From: Benincasa hispida
Lineage: Eukaryota > Streptophyta > Magnoliopsida > Cucurbitales > Cucurbitaceae
Direction of reading: 5' to 3'
Length of the DNA stretch: 64,000 nucleotides
Assembly: GCF_009727055.1 (NCBI RefSeq)
Contig: NC_052350.1
Span: 23,561,233 to 23,625,232 of the forward strand
The position numbers and the translations under genes are program-made. The notes beneath the pieces were generated by a model, which made no database searches, was not told the origin of the DNA, and worked only from the letters and a program-made list of their open reading frames with translations. This document shows positions 46,332 through 58,734 of this stretch, piece by piece. The first letter of the stretch is position 1. Each line of letters starts with the position of its first letter.

Positions 46332-46643
46332 TTAAGCGTACATTAGATTTTCAACAGTCGATGTATAGGGAACCTTCTGCATCTCCTTAGTCTCGAGTTT
46401 GGTTTTGGGGCATTGATCTAAATGAAATTTATCACCTTTAGCGATTGGGGTATCTCCTGGTGCACAATCTTTCATGCCAAATCTACTTAAAATCTTTTCA
46501 ATGCAGTTCTTTTGTGACAATCTCAAAATACCTTGAGAACGATCTCGCAGTATTTCAATCTCTAATACAAAATAAGCATCATCAAGATCCTTCATCTCAA
46601 AATTCTTTTTGAGAAATCTCTTAGTGTTATGCAATAAACCTAC
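46332..46643 (-). pseudogene. Copia RT C-terminal piece
   Basis: The frame reads LLHNTKRFLKKNFEMKDLDD, then AYFVLEIEILRDRSQGILRL, SQKNCIEKILSRFGMKDCAP and ending in VENLMYA, the end of the Copia RT domain. It continues directly from the RT piece at 48754 across the solo LTR. RNase H, expected next, is mostly deleted in 45706-46331. Confidence 0.85.
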
Positions 46644-48753
46644 TGTTGAGCTTGATGTCCAAATTCTCTCGGAGTCTCATTGTTTGTAGTTATACACATT
46701 GTTTTATGAATAAAATAATTGTTATTTCATTCTGGAATTTACTCATATCCAATAAATAAAGATCCATGGTCATCTTATGTAAATTTAAGCATGCATATGA
46801 GATACACGAGTGGATCATGCCTTAAGTGATAACCTAAATAGGTCTGTAGTATAAGGGTTAAGGTGGGATACTTGATCCTGGTGACGCTACGGATACGACC
46901 CGCTTTGTAGAGGTTTGCAATTGTTGTAAACTACTGCAGATGGTAGATCTTGGCCATTCATATGGAGACATGCGAGCGAAGGTGTCATGTATAAAGAGTT
47001 TGTATAAGACTGGACCACGAGATGACTAGACTCTGTAGATAACGCTGTTGATACTGGAGACTTATATCTCACCTAAACGACCATAGGTGACATGACCTCA
47101 ATCCTGAATGTTTTTGGAACTCCTGCCTTTGAGGGTGGTCTTTTGATTAGTATGAGTTAGAGTGACCAGATTGCCAACTCAATATACCTATCTTTTTGGG
47201 GACTTGTCTGATCTGGGAGTCGGGAACTCACTTACACAAGATGGATTCACTCCTTCCCCGAAGGAAGGGTAAGTAGATAGATTGCTCCCTTAAGGGCTGA
47301 TTCGGGGGGCTTAAACATAGTGGCCACAACTTCTCTTTAGAAGAGAGGACTCGGTCATATTAGAACTATGACTTATGTTCATTAGAGGATTTAGTGGTAC
47401 TTAAGGAGATAATGTAACTACAGGGGTATAACGATTATTGGTCGAGCTGTACTTATGAGTGATCTGTGAAGGGTTGTTGCACTGTTGATTGGTTAAGATG
47501 GACACATAATATATTTGTGGTAAGGAGAGTTCAGCTATCGATCTTTAGTGGAGTGTCTGACAGTTAACGGATGGTTGATCCCGTGACTAAAGAGTTTAAT
47601 CAGTTATTCACGTACCGTTAGAGCTTCGAGCTACAAGTGTATACGGTCCCCTTGGTAGCTCAATGGATTCAAGTTGAAGATCAGTTCTTGGTGTTGATTT
47701 AAAATGTTCAAATTGACAAGAGGTAATTTGATTATATATGATATGATCGGTATGGTGTATGAGATACATCAAGTGGATAATTAATGTAAATGAGATCTAC
47801 ATTAAGTGCCATGAAATAGAAAAAGAGCTATGGTTTATATGTTTCATGAGATGAAATATTTAAAACTATAGGTATAAATATATTATGGTAAGTAGTTATT
47901 ATTTATATTTATAATAATATAATTATTGGATAATTATCTGTTTTTCTCTAATAACCAATTGAGTGGGAGGTTATTAGTGGTTTCATGGTAACCGTGAGAT
48001 AAAAGGAAAAATATTTTCCTAATTTTAGTAAGGAAGAAAATTGTGATTTTGAGATTTCCACTCTCGAAAAATTCTCGCGGAAAGTTGTCAAGTAAATTAT
48101 ATTTACTAAGTGACAGCTTGGAGTTAGCTAAATGATCGTGGAGTATTCTTACACGATAGATACTCAGCTAGATGATGAACTAAACAATTGCTAGCTCTTG
48201 CTAGACGATCGCATAGCTTTTCCTAAACGATTGAGCATCAACCTATACAATAGGTTGTTCCATCTCCCACTTGCTCAATCGTTTACACGATTGTGATTCC
48301 TTTGGTTTTCTGCCTCAAACAAAGTTCACACAGAGCCATCCTCTGGATTCTCACACCGAGAATACCAAGATAGCCTTCTTGGTGGTGTCATACTCAACTC
48401 AACACATTTGAGGTTTTATGGAGGTCGTTCGCAGTGTTCGGAGTGTTTGTGACCTTGGAAATTGCTTTGATTGAGTGCGCAGTGTTCGTGTAGTGTAGCG
48501 ATCTTGTTGGACGAACGTTCATGTGTTGCTGTGTTGCTGTGATTGAGCGTTCGTGATCAAGGAAGTTGAAGATGAGTCTACATAGGTTTGTTGATTCTTC
48601 CCTTGATCTGTAATAAATCATGCTACAATTTGTATTTTATGCATAATCGCATGTTTCCATTTGTGATTGTGATTGTAATTGTAAAGTTCATATACGATTG
48701 AAATTTGGAAAGATCATTCCGTTGCTCATGGAAATCCTCGTGTCCCATTTTCA
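46644..48753 (+). mobile_element. 2.1-kb solo LTR family, copy 5 (subfamily B)
   Basis: TGTTGAGCTTGATGTCC ... GTGTCCCATTTTCA, 2110 bp, with CCTAC duplicated exactly at 46639-46643 and 48754-48758. It is inserted in the Copia RT frame, between SSDVG and LLHNTKRF. The GATTCTCACACCGAGAAT hairpin is at 48346-48363. TG...CA ends, an exact 5-bp duplication and no internal region make this the best-defined member of the family. Confidence 0.9.
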
Positions 48754-49321
48754 CCTACATCACTACTTGTTATGAGTATGTCATTGACATATAATATCAG
48801 AAAGATTGATTTACTCCCACTAAACTTGTGATATACATAACCTTCTACTATATTCACCTCAAAACCAAAGGAGGTTATCACTTCGTGGAATTTGTGATAC
48901 CATTTACGAGAGGTTTTCTTGAGACCGTAGATAGATTTCTTCAATTTACACACTATAGATTTTGAATTACTAGACACAAAGTTTTCTGGTTATACCATAT
49001 AAATCGTCTCATCAATCTTCTCATTGAGAAACACAATTTTTACATCCATCTGGTGTAGCTCTAAATCAAAGTGAGTTACAGTGCCATGATTACCCTAAAA
49101 AAGTCTTTCGACTAAACTGGAAAGAAAGTCTCTTTGTAATCAATGCCTTCCTTTTGAGTAAAACTCTTTGCAACAGGACGAGCCTTATATATTTCGATAT
49201 TGTCATGTGAATCCCTCTTGGTTTTAAATATCCATTTACAAGCTATGGGTTTCACTCCTGATGCCAATTCGACAAGTTTCCAAACGTCATTATCTCTCAT
49301 AAATTTTATTTCCTCTTCCAT
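48754..49321 (-). pseudogene. Copia RT N-terminal and catalytic region
   Basis: It starts with EEEIKFMRDNDVWKLVELAS and IACKWIFKTKRD, then YKARPVAKSFTQKEGIDYKE. After a broken stretch (49111-48978) come KLKKSIYGLKKTSRKWYHKF and FLILYVNDILITSSDVG. The catalytic YVDD box reads YVND (Asn codon at 48785-48783), a disabling change at a metal-binding Asp. Confidence 0.85.
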
Positions 49322-50457
49322 GGCACTTATCCACTTTTGAGAGTTAGAACTTTGTAAAGCTTGTTGGAAGTGATTGGATCATATTCCATTACATCCACAT
49401 CATCTTGATGTTCTTGAAGAAACACAATATAATCATCTGGAATTGCACTTCTTCTCTCTCTAGTAGATCTCCGTAGTGGCACTTCCTGAGGATGTTGAGT
49501 TTGAACTTTAGATTAAATAACGGGGACTTCAATGTTGTTTTGTTATATAATTGGTTCAACAGTGAAGTAAAGAATTAGAGCCTGAACATCATTTATAACC
49601 ACATGAGAAAAAGAAACTAATTCCTTTTCAAAGACAACTTTTCTTATGTTATCTTCCCCTTTAAACTTAACATCCTCAAGGAATCTAGCATTTTTTGTCT
49701 CAAACAATGATCTAGAAGTGGGATCATAAAATTTAAAACCTCGAGAGTGCTCAGAATACCCAACAAAATAGCCGCTAATAGTTCTTGAGTCCAATTTTCT
49801 TTCATTAGGCCTGCAAGGCTAGCCTCAGCTAGACAACCCCAAATGTGAAGATGCTTGATACTAGACTTCTTTCCAGTCCACAGCTCATAAGGGGTTTTAA
49901 CTACTGCTTTGCTAGGTACTCTATTAAGGATATATGCTATAGTCTTTAGTGACTCACTCCATAGGGATTATGGTAGAGAAGAATGACTAATCATACTTCT
50001 TATTATATCCTTAAATGTTTTATTTCACCTTTCCGCTACACCATTCATGCTAGACGATTCCACATTCCTCTAGGTATTTGACAAAGGTCCTGGACGTTGT
50101 TTACTTGATCCATCATATCTACCATAATATTCACCACCACGATCATATTTGACAGCCTTAATTTTCTTTCAAAGTTGAAGTTTGAAAGACTTGAAAACGT
50201 CCAAAGATTGAGACTTTTCATAAATTAAATATAGGTACCCATATCTTGAATAGTCATCTATGAATGTAATAAAATATTCCATTCCAAGAGGTCGTAAGGA
50301 ATGGACCACAAATGTCTTTATGTATTAGTTCTAAGATGTCTAAGCATGTGTTGTCACCTAATTTTCATATGTTTGTCTATTTTCCCTTAATACATTCCAC
50401 ACAAACGTTGAAGTTACTTAAATCAAGGGAATCAAGAATTCCATTTAACACAAGTCT
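49322..50457 (-). pseudogene. Copia integrase region, fragmented
   Basis: The largest open piece (49794-49543) encodes ISGYFVGYSEHSRGFKFYDP and TRSLFETKNARFLEDVKF, the segment after the integrase core. The core itself (49800-50457) is in pieces across frames (MIRSMMSHSSLPQSLWSE-like and KTPYELW-like traces), with stops. Confidence 0.7.
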
Positions 50458-51700
50458 CTAAATTCTCTGTTTAGAGATGTGACCTAAATGCTTATGCCAT
50501 AACATAGCAGAATTCTCATTTAATTTGCACTTTGTACCACATGAATTAGATAACAGGATCTTGTTAAATGAAGCAAAAGAATCAAGCATATATAGATTAT
50601 CGATAAAAGAACAGGTACAAATAAGTTTGGAATCTTGAAAAGGACTAATTTGATTATTTCCTAAAGAACAAGAAAAATCAAATTTGTCCAAACTAGAAAT
50701 AGAAACTAAATTCCATCTAAATAACAATACAACAAAAGTCTCATTCAGATCCAAATAACACTCAATTTTTAAAAGTAACCTAAAATTCCCAATAGCTTCA
50801 ATTGGAACTGCTTTGCCAAGTATCACTTGACGGTCGGCTCCACAGGCAACCATGCATTGATATACTTATGTGAGTAGTAGCACCATAATCTACCCACCAA
50901 GTATTTGTAGGTACAAAAGCTAAATTAATTTCAGAACAAACCAAAGTAAGAAGTCTACCCTTCTCAACACGCCATTTGGTGTACTTGGACAATTTTTCTT
51001 GAAGTGACCTTTCATTTTGCAGAAAAAAAAGGGTTTTTTTTTTCAGTACTTGTTTCTTGTTTTTATTCTGCTGAGATGTCCCTTCTGCAACATCCACAAA
51101 TTTCCTTTTCTTCTTATCACGAAAGTCTGTTGCCAAATGAGCAATTTCTATCTTCTCTCTCTTAATCCTATCTTCTTCTTGCACACATTGTGAGATAAGT
51201 TCATTAATACTCCATTTATTCTTTTTAGTATTATAACTTATCTTAAACTGAGTGAATTGTGCAGGAAGAGAGATAAGTACCAGATACACGAGTAAATTTT
51301 CATCTATCTTAATATCCAGTGCATTTAATTTACTTGCGAGATTGGACATTTTCATAATGTACTCCCTTGCATTTCTATTGCTCTTATGCCTCATAGAAGT
51401 TAAAGAAGTCAAAAGAATACTTGCTTTCCCCTTTTCACCTTTTTAGCAAAATATTTCTCAATTTGAGCAAGAAACTTATTGGCATTTTCACTTTCCGTGA
51501 TCGAGCATCGAAAAGACTCTAGAATGGGGTGCCTAATGATCATCAGACACATGCGATTTGACCGTTCCCACTTCTCTATATTAGCCGTATTTGAATGTTC
51601 TTTGTAGAAGTAGGTTTATTGATCCTTAATGCAAGGTCTAAATCCATACACCCGAAAAAGTATCTGTAGGCTTTCCTTCCAAATCTTGAAGTTCGATCCA
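50458..51700 (-). pseudogene. Copia gag, protease and pre-integrase region
   Basis: Gag begins about 51700 (LNGSNFKIWKESLQ) and continues past a frameshift as MTSLTSMRHKSNRNAREYIM and VYLVLISLPAQFTQFKISYN, a UBN2-type gag. A Lys-rich tail precedes the protease motif WWVDYGATTHIS at about 50870-50900. The active-site triad D-S/T-G is changed to D-Y-G. Pre-integrase LWHKHLGHISKQRI closes the piece near 50458. A usual CCHC knuckle is not clearly preserved. Confidence 0.8.
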
Positions 51701-52852
51701 TTCAACTTAGGGATTGAACTCAGATTTCTAGATATTTGAGTAAGACCAACTGAAACAATAAACAACAAAATATATACTCACAATTAAAATATAACAAAAT
51801 AATTTCACATATGTGGTGGGCCCCCTTAACAAGATACCTAGCATAACATTGATGTCCAACCTTTAGACAAAAAATATAAATTGTAAATGGTGCTCTCAAC
51901 GTAGTAATCAACGTACTGACAATAAACTCTGTAAAAAAAAAAATAGCCTTTCTTTGGACCAGCTATTTTTCACATGGGCAATCCTTATAATTGCCACATA
52001 CTCATTACCACATGCATACCCACAATTTGGCCAAATAATTATCTTTCTTTGGGTCGATAATTATCTGCATAAATTCATGAATATGTACATCTTATATTTC
52101 GTAATTAAACTGATATAGATAATAGAGGCTACTTTGGTAACATATTATTTTTTATCAATTCAATCTAAAATATAAGACACAATAATATAATAATATTATT
52201 GTACAAAAATAAAGGAGAAAGAATACCAAATAGTCTTTACTAATATTCACTTAATAATTGCATACACATAATAAAATTAAAGCAACATAAACATGTGAAT
52301 ATCGTCAAATATCATCAATCAAATTTAAATTTAAATTCACTAAAAAATCAATCAAATTTAAATTTAAATTCACAAAAAAATCAATCAAATTTAAATTCAC
52401 AAAAAAATCAATTAAATTTAAACTTGATTATACTAAATTCATTGAATAAAACCCTTTTAATCCTATTCTGGGCTTCAAAAAATCTCAATCTTCGGCTTTC
52501 ACAACAATTACGCCTCAATTCCAGAAGAATCCATGAGCGCACAAACAATGACAGACAAATAGTCAAAAACATTTAATGGCGTACACAATATGACGAAATT
52601 AGCACCTGTACAAAAGCCTCTCGATTTTGCGCTCCGAATCCCGATTTTTACTTCTGTTTTAAGCTTTTTTTTTAACAGAAAAATTGCCATAAATGAAACG
52701 GGCTTAAAAAACTCGATTTACAAATAATTTTTCCAAAAAACTAAAAAAAAAAATCTATTATGCAAACCTCAAACTTTTCTTTACCGAATAATTGAATCAT
52801 AAACAATGGTAAACGATAAAAAATTCGACAAGCTAACATGAAATTCATGCTA
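51701..52852 (-). other. Copia 5' untranslated interior with AT-rich tandem repeat
   Basis: Between the primer site and gag. About four units of a CAATCAAATTTAAATTTAAATTCAC-type repeat of about 33 bp lie at 52312-52425. No domain seen. Confidence 0.6.
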
Positions 52853-52862
52853 TGATACCACT
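52851..52862 (-). promoter_or_regulatory. Copia primer-binding site
   Basis: On minus, TGGTATCATAGC directly follows the 5' LTR (after AAG). It differs from the tRNA-iMet site TGGTATCAGAGC by one base. Confidence 0.8.
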
Positions 52863-53304
52863 TGATAATATAAATATTTAAATCTATATTAAATAGATTT
52901 AACCCTATAATTCATGCTAAATTGTCAAGAATAAATAACTTACTAGATTCCATTGTGATTGATGATAACTTTAAGATGATGACGACTTTAAGATGACTAT
53001 AGTCTTTCTTAACCAAAACTCCGAATGTCTTAGTGAATCTATCTTTAGATAGGATTCAAGAGAGACCGAGTGCTTATTGTTTTGGTATATAGGGGACCAT
53101 AGCCTAAGGTTTCTTTATATACTAGTTCAATTAGGGTTTCCAATAAATAGGAATGAGCTTCTATCCAAGTCCATACTACAAATCTAAGACTTTAATTAAT
53201 TAGATCATGACCAAATTTAATAAAATAACCCAGTGATAAATTATTAATCCACATACATAACCCATACTTTAATTAAACATATTATTGTTTAAATATATCT
53301 AACA
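52863..53304 (-). repeat. Copia 5' LTR
   Basis: 442 bp, beginning TGTTAGATATATTT and ending TTATATTATCA on the minus strand. Confidence 0.85.
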
Positions 53305-53515
53305 CTATCCGGCAATGGTTTAAAAAACCAAGTCAATTTTGAAAACCAAAATAATAACTTTTAAAAACTTGTTTTTATTTTTTAAATTTGGCAAAAATTT
53401 CAACAATTGTACTTACGAAAGATGCAAATAAGGATAGGAAATGTGGAGGAAATAGACTTAATTTTTTTTTTTTAAAAAAAAAAACAAAATGATTACTAAA
53501 CGGGACCTTAGAGTT

Positions 53516-54679
53516 CAAAAAACTGCACCTTAAACACAGACATGAATTTTATAGATATATAAACTCTACATACATATGGACTCTAAACATCATATATTAA
53601 CTCAATGTCCCAAACAACCCTTTTAAAGTTCAACATGTAATATGACAAAATTGAATTTGTGACTTTTTATCTGCAATTTATGGTGACTTTTGTCAATATT
53701 AACTAATTGATTAAATGTATCAACTTGGCTAAAACTTAACTGATTAAGATATATATACGAGATCAAAAGTTCGAATTTCGAATCCTACACATTGAAAACA
53801 AACTAATTGATTCAGGTCTAAAAGTAGATATTCAAAATTTCACCCCATATGCTGGGGACTAGAAAAAAACAGTGATTTTTAATTTTTTTTTTCTTTGGCA
53901 TGTTTCAGAACCTAGGTATGCTATTTTTTTTATTTTTTATTTTTTTACAACAATCGAGGATGAGTGTAAAACAAAGATTAGGTTAGTTTTATTTTTTTAA
54001 AAAGTAAATAATATTTTATATCGATTGAAATATGTTCACGTTATGGATTACTTTGAAGATTTAACATTTTTTGAAAAGAAAGAATTCATCATCACTGAAC
54101 TAGAAACAACACATTCTCATAAAATAGTTAAGGAAAATAGTTAAGGAAAACCACTTCGATACTATATATATATATAAAACAAGAAAAATAGTAAAATGAT
54201 TTTTTAAATTATTATTAAAAAAGTATTAATTGACCAAAATATCCTTGTCATATAACAATTACGTAGTAATTCAAAAAATATAAAATCTAAATCATAAAAA
54301 GATTTTGCTGAGTTTACAACCGAAAACAACTCAGATTTTGTTAAACTTTAAAAATAAAAAGAACTAAGATTTTGTTAAGGTTAAAAATAAAAACAACCAA
54401 GATTTTATTAGCATTAAAAAAAATTACGTAATAATTTTAAAACTCACAATCTTAACAATGATTGTTTCATTCGAAAATTTTAAAGATATTTTTTTTCATC
54501 AAACTTGAATTTCAATAAAACACTGTTACACACAAATACCTAATCATTAACCCATAAAACAAAGCCTTTTGAAGAGTATAACTCTAAAAAAAAGTTTAAA
54601 ATCATAAAACTAAACCATCATTAAATTGAGAAATATGTTATAATCCTCAAATACTCTGTATTCCTAGAAATTAGGAAAA
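53516..54679. other. AT-rich spacer
   Basis: No gene. A series of ACTAAGATTTTGTTAA/GTTAAAAATAAAAAC phrases at about 54320-54420 is weakly repetitive. Confidence 0.45.
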
Positions 54680-54830
54680 AACATCTCATTTGGTTTTAAT
54701 TTTTAAATTAAACCTATAGACACTACTTACATTCAAAAAAGATACAAATCATTCTAAGAAAGAGGAGAAAATAGGATTGATTTTCAAAAAAAAAAAACAT
54801 AATGATTAGTAGACAGGCCTAAGCAAACAC
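54680..54830 (+). repeat. Short fold-back repeat copy with deleted core
   Basis: Left end TTTGGTTTTAATTTTTAAATTAAACCTATAGACAC and right end GATTGATTTTC(A)n ATGATTAGTAGACAGGCC are present, but most of the family core is missing. Confidence 0.55.
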
Positions 54831-56578
54831 ATATTTTCAATGGATTTTTAAAAAGCAAATACTTTGTAGGTGTTTGAGATCACCATACTATCACCATTTC
54901 ACTCTGACTTAACGTATTTTCATCATCGTTATAAACTTAAAAAATTCTCATCTACTTGGATGTATCTAAGATTGGAAATTTAATGTAATTGTTGAGAATG
55001 GAAAGATTTAACACTATAATTTAGTAGACTATGTTTTTGTGAGAAATTAAAATTTTATTTCCCTCTTAGGGATCAAAGCCACAAAGCACCCACATTTTTT
55101 TGCACCAATTCATGTAAAATAAAGAATATATATAAAAAAAAAAAAAGTGAAATAAACTCTGATGGTGTGGAAGAATAATAAACAATAAAAAATGATAAGT
55201 ATGAAAAAAAAATAGATAAAGTGTTATTTGAAAATAAAATAACAAAATTTAGAAAATTTAAAATAATAAAATGATAAGTATCAAATTTAGAAAATTTGAT
55301 GTAAATGAAGAAAAGTGCATTTTTGGATCTGGAAAAGGCAGCAATACGTGCATGGTGTATTTTACTAAAATTCTAATGATTTTTTATTTTTGCCATTCTT
55401 CAAAAATCAAACTCAAATGTTGCTATAGGTTCTAATTTCTCAAAATGAATTGGATATGTTGATAATTTAGAGATGGAGTGGAGTCAAGTCAATGGACAAC
55501 CTGGGCTGTTAGAATTGGACTGGCTCAATTTAAGCCCAATGAATACCCAATATTTGTTGTGGGCTTTTACTACAAATGGCACGTTGGGCCGGATCTCAAA
55601 TTACTTAATTGTTTTCGTAGCTAATATGAGAAATATTTGTACAGAAATGAAAACAAAATATTTAAATTTAAAACATGGATTTGAAGAAAAATACTAAAAT
55701 AGATGTAGCACCAACGCCACCATTTATATTCAATTCAAATTAGATAAATTAAAAATAGCATTACATATTAAGGTAAAAAAAAAGTAGGACACAAAAGAGG
55801 AAAATCAAATTTAACCATAAATTTATTAAATTATATTATTTTTTACCATAAATTTTCAGTTTCGTCAAATTGGATCATAAACTTAAATAAATATTGCAAT
55901 TTTTACCCTCAACTCAATTACGCTAATTTTAATAGAATTTGATGTAAAGATGTTTATAAACTCAGTAAAATATAGTTCTACACCAAATAAATATGACTAA
56001 TGCATAAATTAAGTTTTAATAACTTTTTAAAATGAAAAAAAAGAGAGAGAATAAGCTCTAATGTCCATTGTTATCTGTAACTCATCAATTTTATATTATA
56101 AGCATCGTTCCTCAACATTTTGACATTTTCATGAATTCAATATCGAGATGATTGATGAATTTGACATTTTGATTATATTATAAAAAAAGTCATGTAATGT
56201 TAAAAAAAGAAGTTTCTAATGTAAATCTAAGATAAAATTTTAAATATTGTGTGTTAAAATTAAAAATTAGTTGGTTTTCTTGAGACAAAACATTGAGCTG
56301 ACAGCGAGGAAACTTCAGATGAAGAATCTTTTTGAGGGTAGGCCCACGAAATCAGAGAAAATGAGAGAGGCCATTTTTTTTTTAAAAAATATTATTATAA
56401 TAATTTTTTATTAATGATTTTGAAATTAATGTTCCATTTTTCTTATATTAAAAAAATGGTTGGCAAAAGCTTTGCAAAGTCTATATTTAGGGTTTAAATT
56501 TGTTATTGTATTAGGGGTATCGGCACAATTTTTTGTAATCTAAAAAATTATGATTTTTTATGGTTTTTTTTGTTTGCT

Positions 56579-56580
<2 letters not shown>
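54831..56580. other. AT-rich intergenic DNA
   Basis: Nothing supported. The 74-codon frame at 55473-55697 has no known motif. 55800-55960 resembles the 'ACCATAAATTT...TCAAATTGGATCATAAACTT' dispersed repeats of plants. Confidence 0.45.

Positions 56581-56582
<2 letters not shown>

Positions 56583-56611
<29 letters not shown>
56583..56611. repeat. Poly-T tract, 29 bases
   Basis: An uninterrupted T run. It could be the A-tail of a minus-strand retroposon, but nothing recognisable precedes it. Confidence 0.8.
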
Positions 56612-56616
<5 letters not shown>

Positions 56617-57299
56617 TTCGATTGCATAAATTTGTTCTCAAATTTTAACATTAAGTTAATATGTCAACTTAAAACTTTCACATATATTTTACAGTTTTTT
56701 ACATGTAACCCTTGTACTTAAGATATACAAAATACTCTTATTTCATACCAACAACAAAATTATAGTAAGCCCCTCTTCGAGCCTTTACAGAATTTCGCTT
56801 GCCCCAGTCCTTAGTAGTGGTGGAATCCATTCCGATTCCTTTAAGAACTTGAAGGAAAATTGATCGATGTCCGAAGAACGCTCGATCGAAGGAATGAGTC
56901 ACAAGGTGAATTGTAAGTCTTTACATTAATATTTGTACAAGTGTAATATGCACAAAGAAAATAGACCATGAAGGGGTCTAGGGGCTTTTATGACATCTTT
57001 TGTCAAATGATAGGTTAGGGTTTATTATGTATGTATGTTGGTGTTAGGAATGTAATCAAAGTCCCCCTTTGGTTGTATAAGAGATGATTATAGGTATATA
57101 AGAGAGGACAACTATGTTCAATAGTATAAGATATTTTAGGTCAAATAAAAAATAAAATCATGAGGGTGTATGTCAAAAGTGGAGAATATCATACCGTTCT
57201 GGCTATATACTCAAAGTTTTTCTATTAATCTAACACCATGAACTATTAATTTCAACATTTTAATTGAAAGCACTTTCATTGGCCAATTGTTTTAGCAAA
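56612..57299. other. Spacer with unassigned moderately complex sequence
   Basis: 56760-57200 is less AT-rich than its neighbours but has no open frame or motif I recognise. Confidence 0.4.
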
Positions 57300-57610
57300 T
57301 TATTAGAGATGATCGATGGAGTTGGTCATCGGAGGTGGTAATTGAGTAGAGTTGGATGTTGGAGGTGGCGTTGGAGATGATTGTCGAATGTGGTTGCTAG
57401 AGTTTGTTTGCTTGAGATGTTCGTTGGAGCCTGTCATCGGAGTGAGGTGGCTTTCCTATGCTGGTTGTTGCTAGAATTGGGCATTGGAGGTGGTCACCAG
57501 AGTTGATTGTTGAAGGTTGCCACACACTATTAGCCATGAAAGTTGTTGTTGGCGATGATTGTAGCTAGAGTTGGTTGTTGGTAGTGACCGACGAGTGGAG
57601 TCGTTGGAAA
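57300..57610 (-). repeat. Degenerate CTCCGACAACCACC repeat block 3 (inverted)
   Basis: GGAGTTGGTCATCGGAGGTG, GAGTTGGATGTTGGAGGTGG and CGTTGGAGATGATTGTCGAA are inverse forms of the units at 36601-37265 and 43755-44460. Confidence 0.65.
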
Positions 57611-58199
57611 GATTGGAAAGAGGGAGAGAGAGTGAAGGATGAAAAGTGGAATCCTCGATAAATTTGCAAACTTTGTGATAGTGAGCACCATGTTGAAATT
57701 GGTGGAGTTAAGTTATTTAAACATCAACTTTGTGATATTAGTGGGCCAATCAGTGTAAGGAGTTAATAAGACATAATATTGATATTTTTTAGTCGTGGGG
57801 CTCACCAACTCCTTGGATCAAATAAAGAATGAAGTTCACGATTTCACGCTTCCCTACTCATACTTCCGCAACCCCTTGCCCAAGCACCCCCTATGAGTTA
57901 AAGATTCCACACACACATATATACCCCAATTTTGATTATGCATAATTAATTTATTGATCATCTCATCCTAATTACAACATATGGGTTTTTACAGAAAAAA
58001 AATACAAGAGATGTTCAAATTTATAGTTAAAAGCAAAACCCATATATCAAATCAAAATCAACAAAGTTTAACCGACATAAAATGTGTACTATTAATTTTA
58101 AAATCAAAGATTCAATTTTCGTGACTCACATATTGTTAAAAGAAAAAAAAAAACACCCAAATATCAGAAAAGATGAAGTATTTTTGCCAACTTATCAAA
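57611..58199. other. Spacer
   Basis: Nothing recognised. Confidence 0.4.
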
Positions 58200-58480
58200 A
58201 TATTAATTCAAAGAGAAAAATACTTTTTTGGTCCTTAAATTTTGGATCTAGTTTCTGTTTTGTTCTAGATTTAGTCCTCAAATTTTGAGTTTGATTTTAA
58301 TTTAGTCCCTAAATTCCAAAATGCTACAATTTTACCTTTGATATTTGAATTTTGCTTTAATTTGATCCCTATGTTTCAAGATTTACACTTTTAACATCAA
58401 TATTTTTTTACTAAATACTCAATTTTTGTCTTTATAGTTGATTTATGTTAATAAATTAAAAATCGTTAAAAGAATTATAA
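58200..58480. repeat. Degenerate 'TTTAGTCCCTAAATT' dispersed repeat
   Basis: TTTTTTGGTCCTTAAATTTT, TTTAGTCCTCAAATTTTGAG and TTTAGTCCCTAAATTCC occur in series, followed by TTTTTTTACTAAATACTC, as at 34285-34700. Confidence 0.6.
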
Positions 58481-58734
58481 TTAATTAAGTTTCACTATTT
58501 TTATTACTTTTAAAATTAAATTTAAGGTTTCACTTCATAATTATTTTTAATTAATTAATGAGATTTTTACATAAAAAAACCATATTTAGGCCATATATTT
58601 AAAAAAATGTCTTTAAATTTGATTTTTTTCAAGAAAGACTTTTAATATTATTTTTGGACAAATTTACCTTTTTTTATTTTTTTATTCTCGATTTTATATA
58701 TATTTCCCTATTTTCAAAACTTTCTTAATGATGG
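58481..58734. other. AT-rich spacer
   Basis: No feature recognised. Confidence 0.4.

Larger units (their letters stand above)
45238..53304 (-). mobile_element. Ty1/Copia element, decayed, with both LTRs and a nested solo LTR
   Basis: Read on minus, the 5' LTR is 53304-52863 and the 3' LTR 45705-45238, beginning TGTTAGATATATTT / TGAGATATATTT and ending ATTATCA / CTATCA. A tRNA-iMet-type primer site TGGTATCATAGC follows the 5' LTR at about 52860. Gag, protease, pre-integrase, integrase and RT remnants follow in Copia order. Without the nested LTR it is about 6 kb. Flanking pentamers TTCTC and CTATC do not match well. Most of RNase H is missing, and many stops and frameshifts make it inactive. 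Confidence 0.9.
45137..53515 (+). repeat. Fold-back repeat copy, split by the Copia element
   Basis: The left part (45137-45237) reads AGGTCTTGTCTGG through TTGTTATTTATTCTC. The right part (53305-53515) resumes with CCGGCAATGGTTTAAAAAACCAAG and ends in ACTAAACGGGACCTTA. Together they make one ordinary family member of about 310 bp. Confidence 0.8.

Noticed and set aside
52312..52425. Evenly spaced AAATTTAAATTTAAATTCAC repeats as a possible CRISPR array
   Set aside because: Units are adjacent, with no unique spacers, and the context is a plant Copia element.
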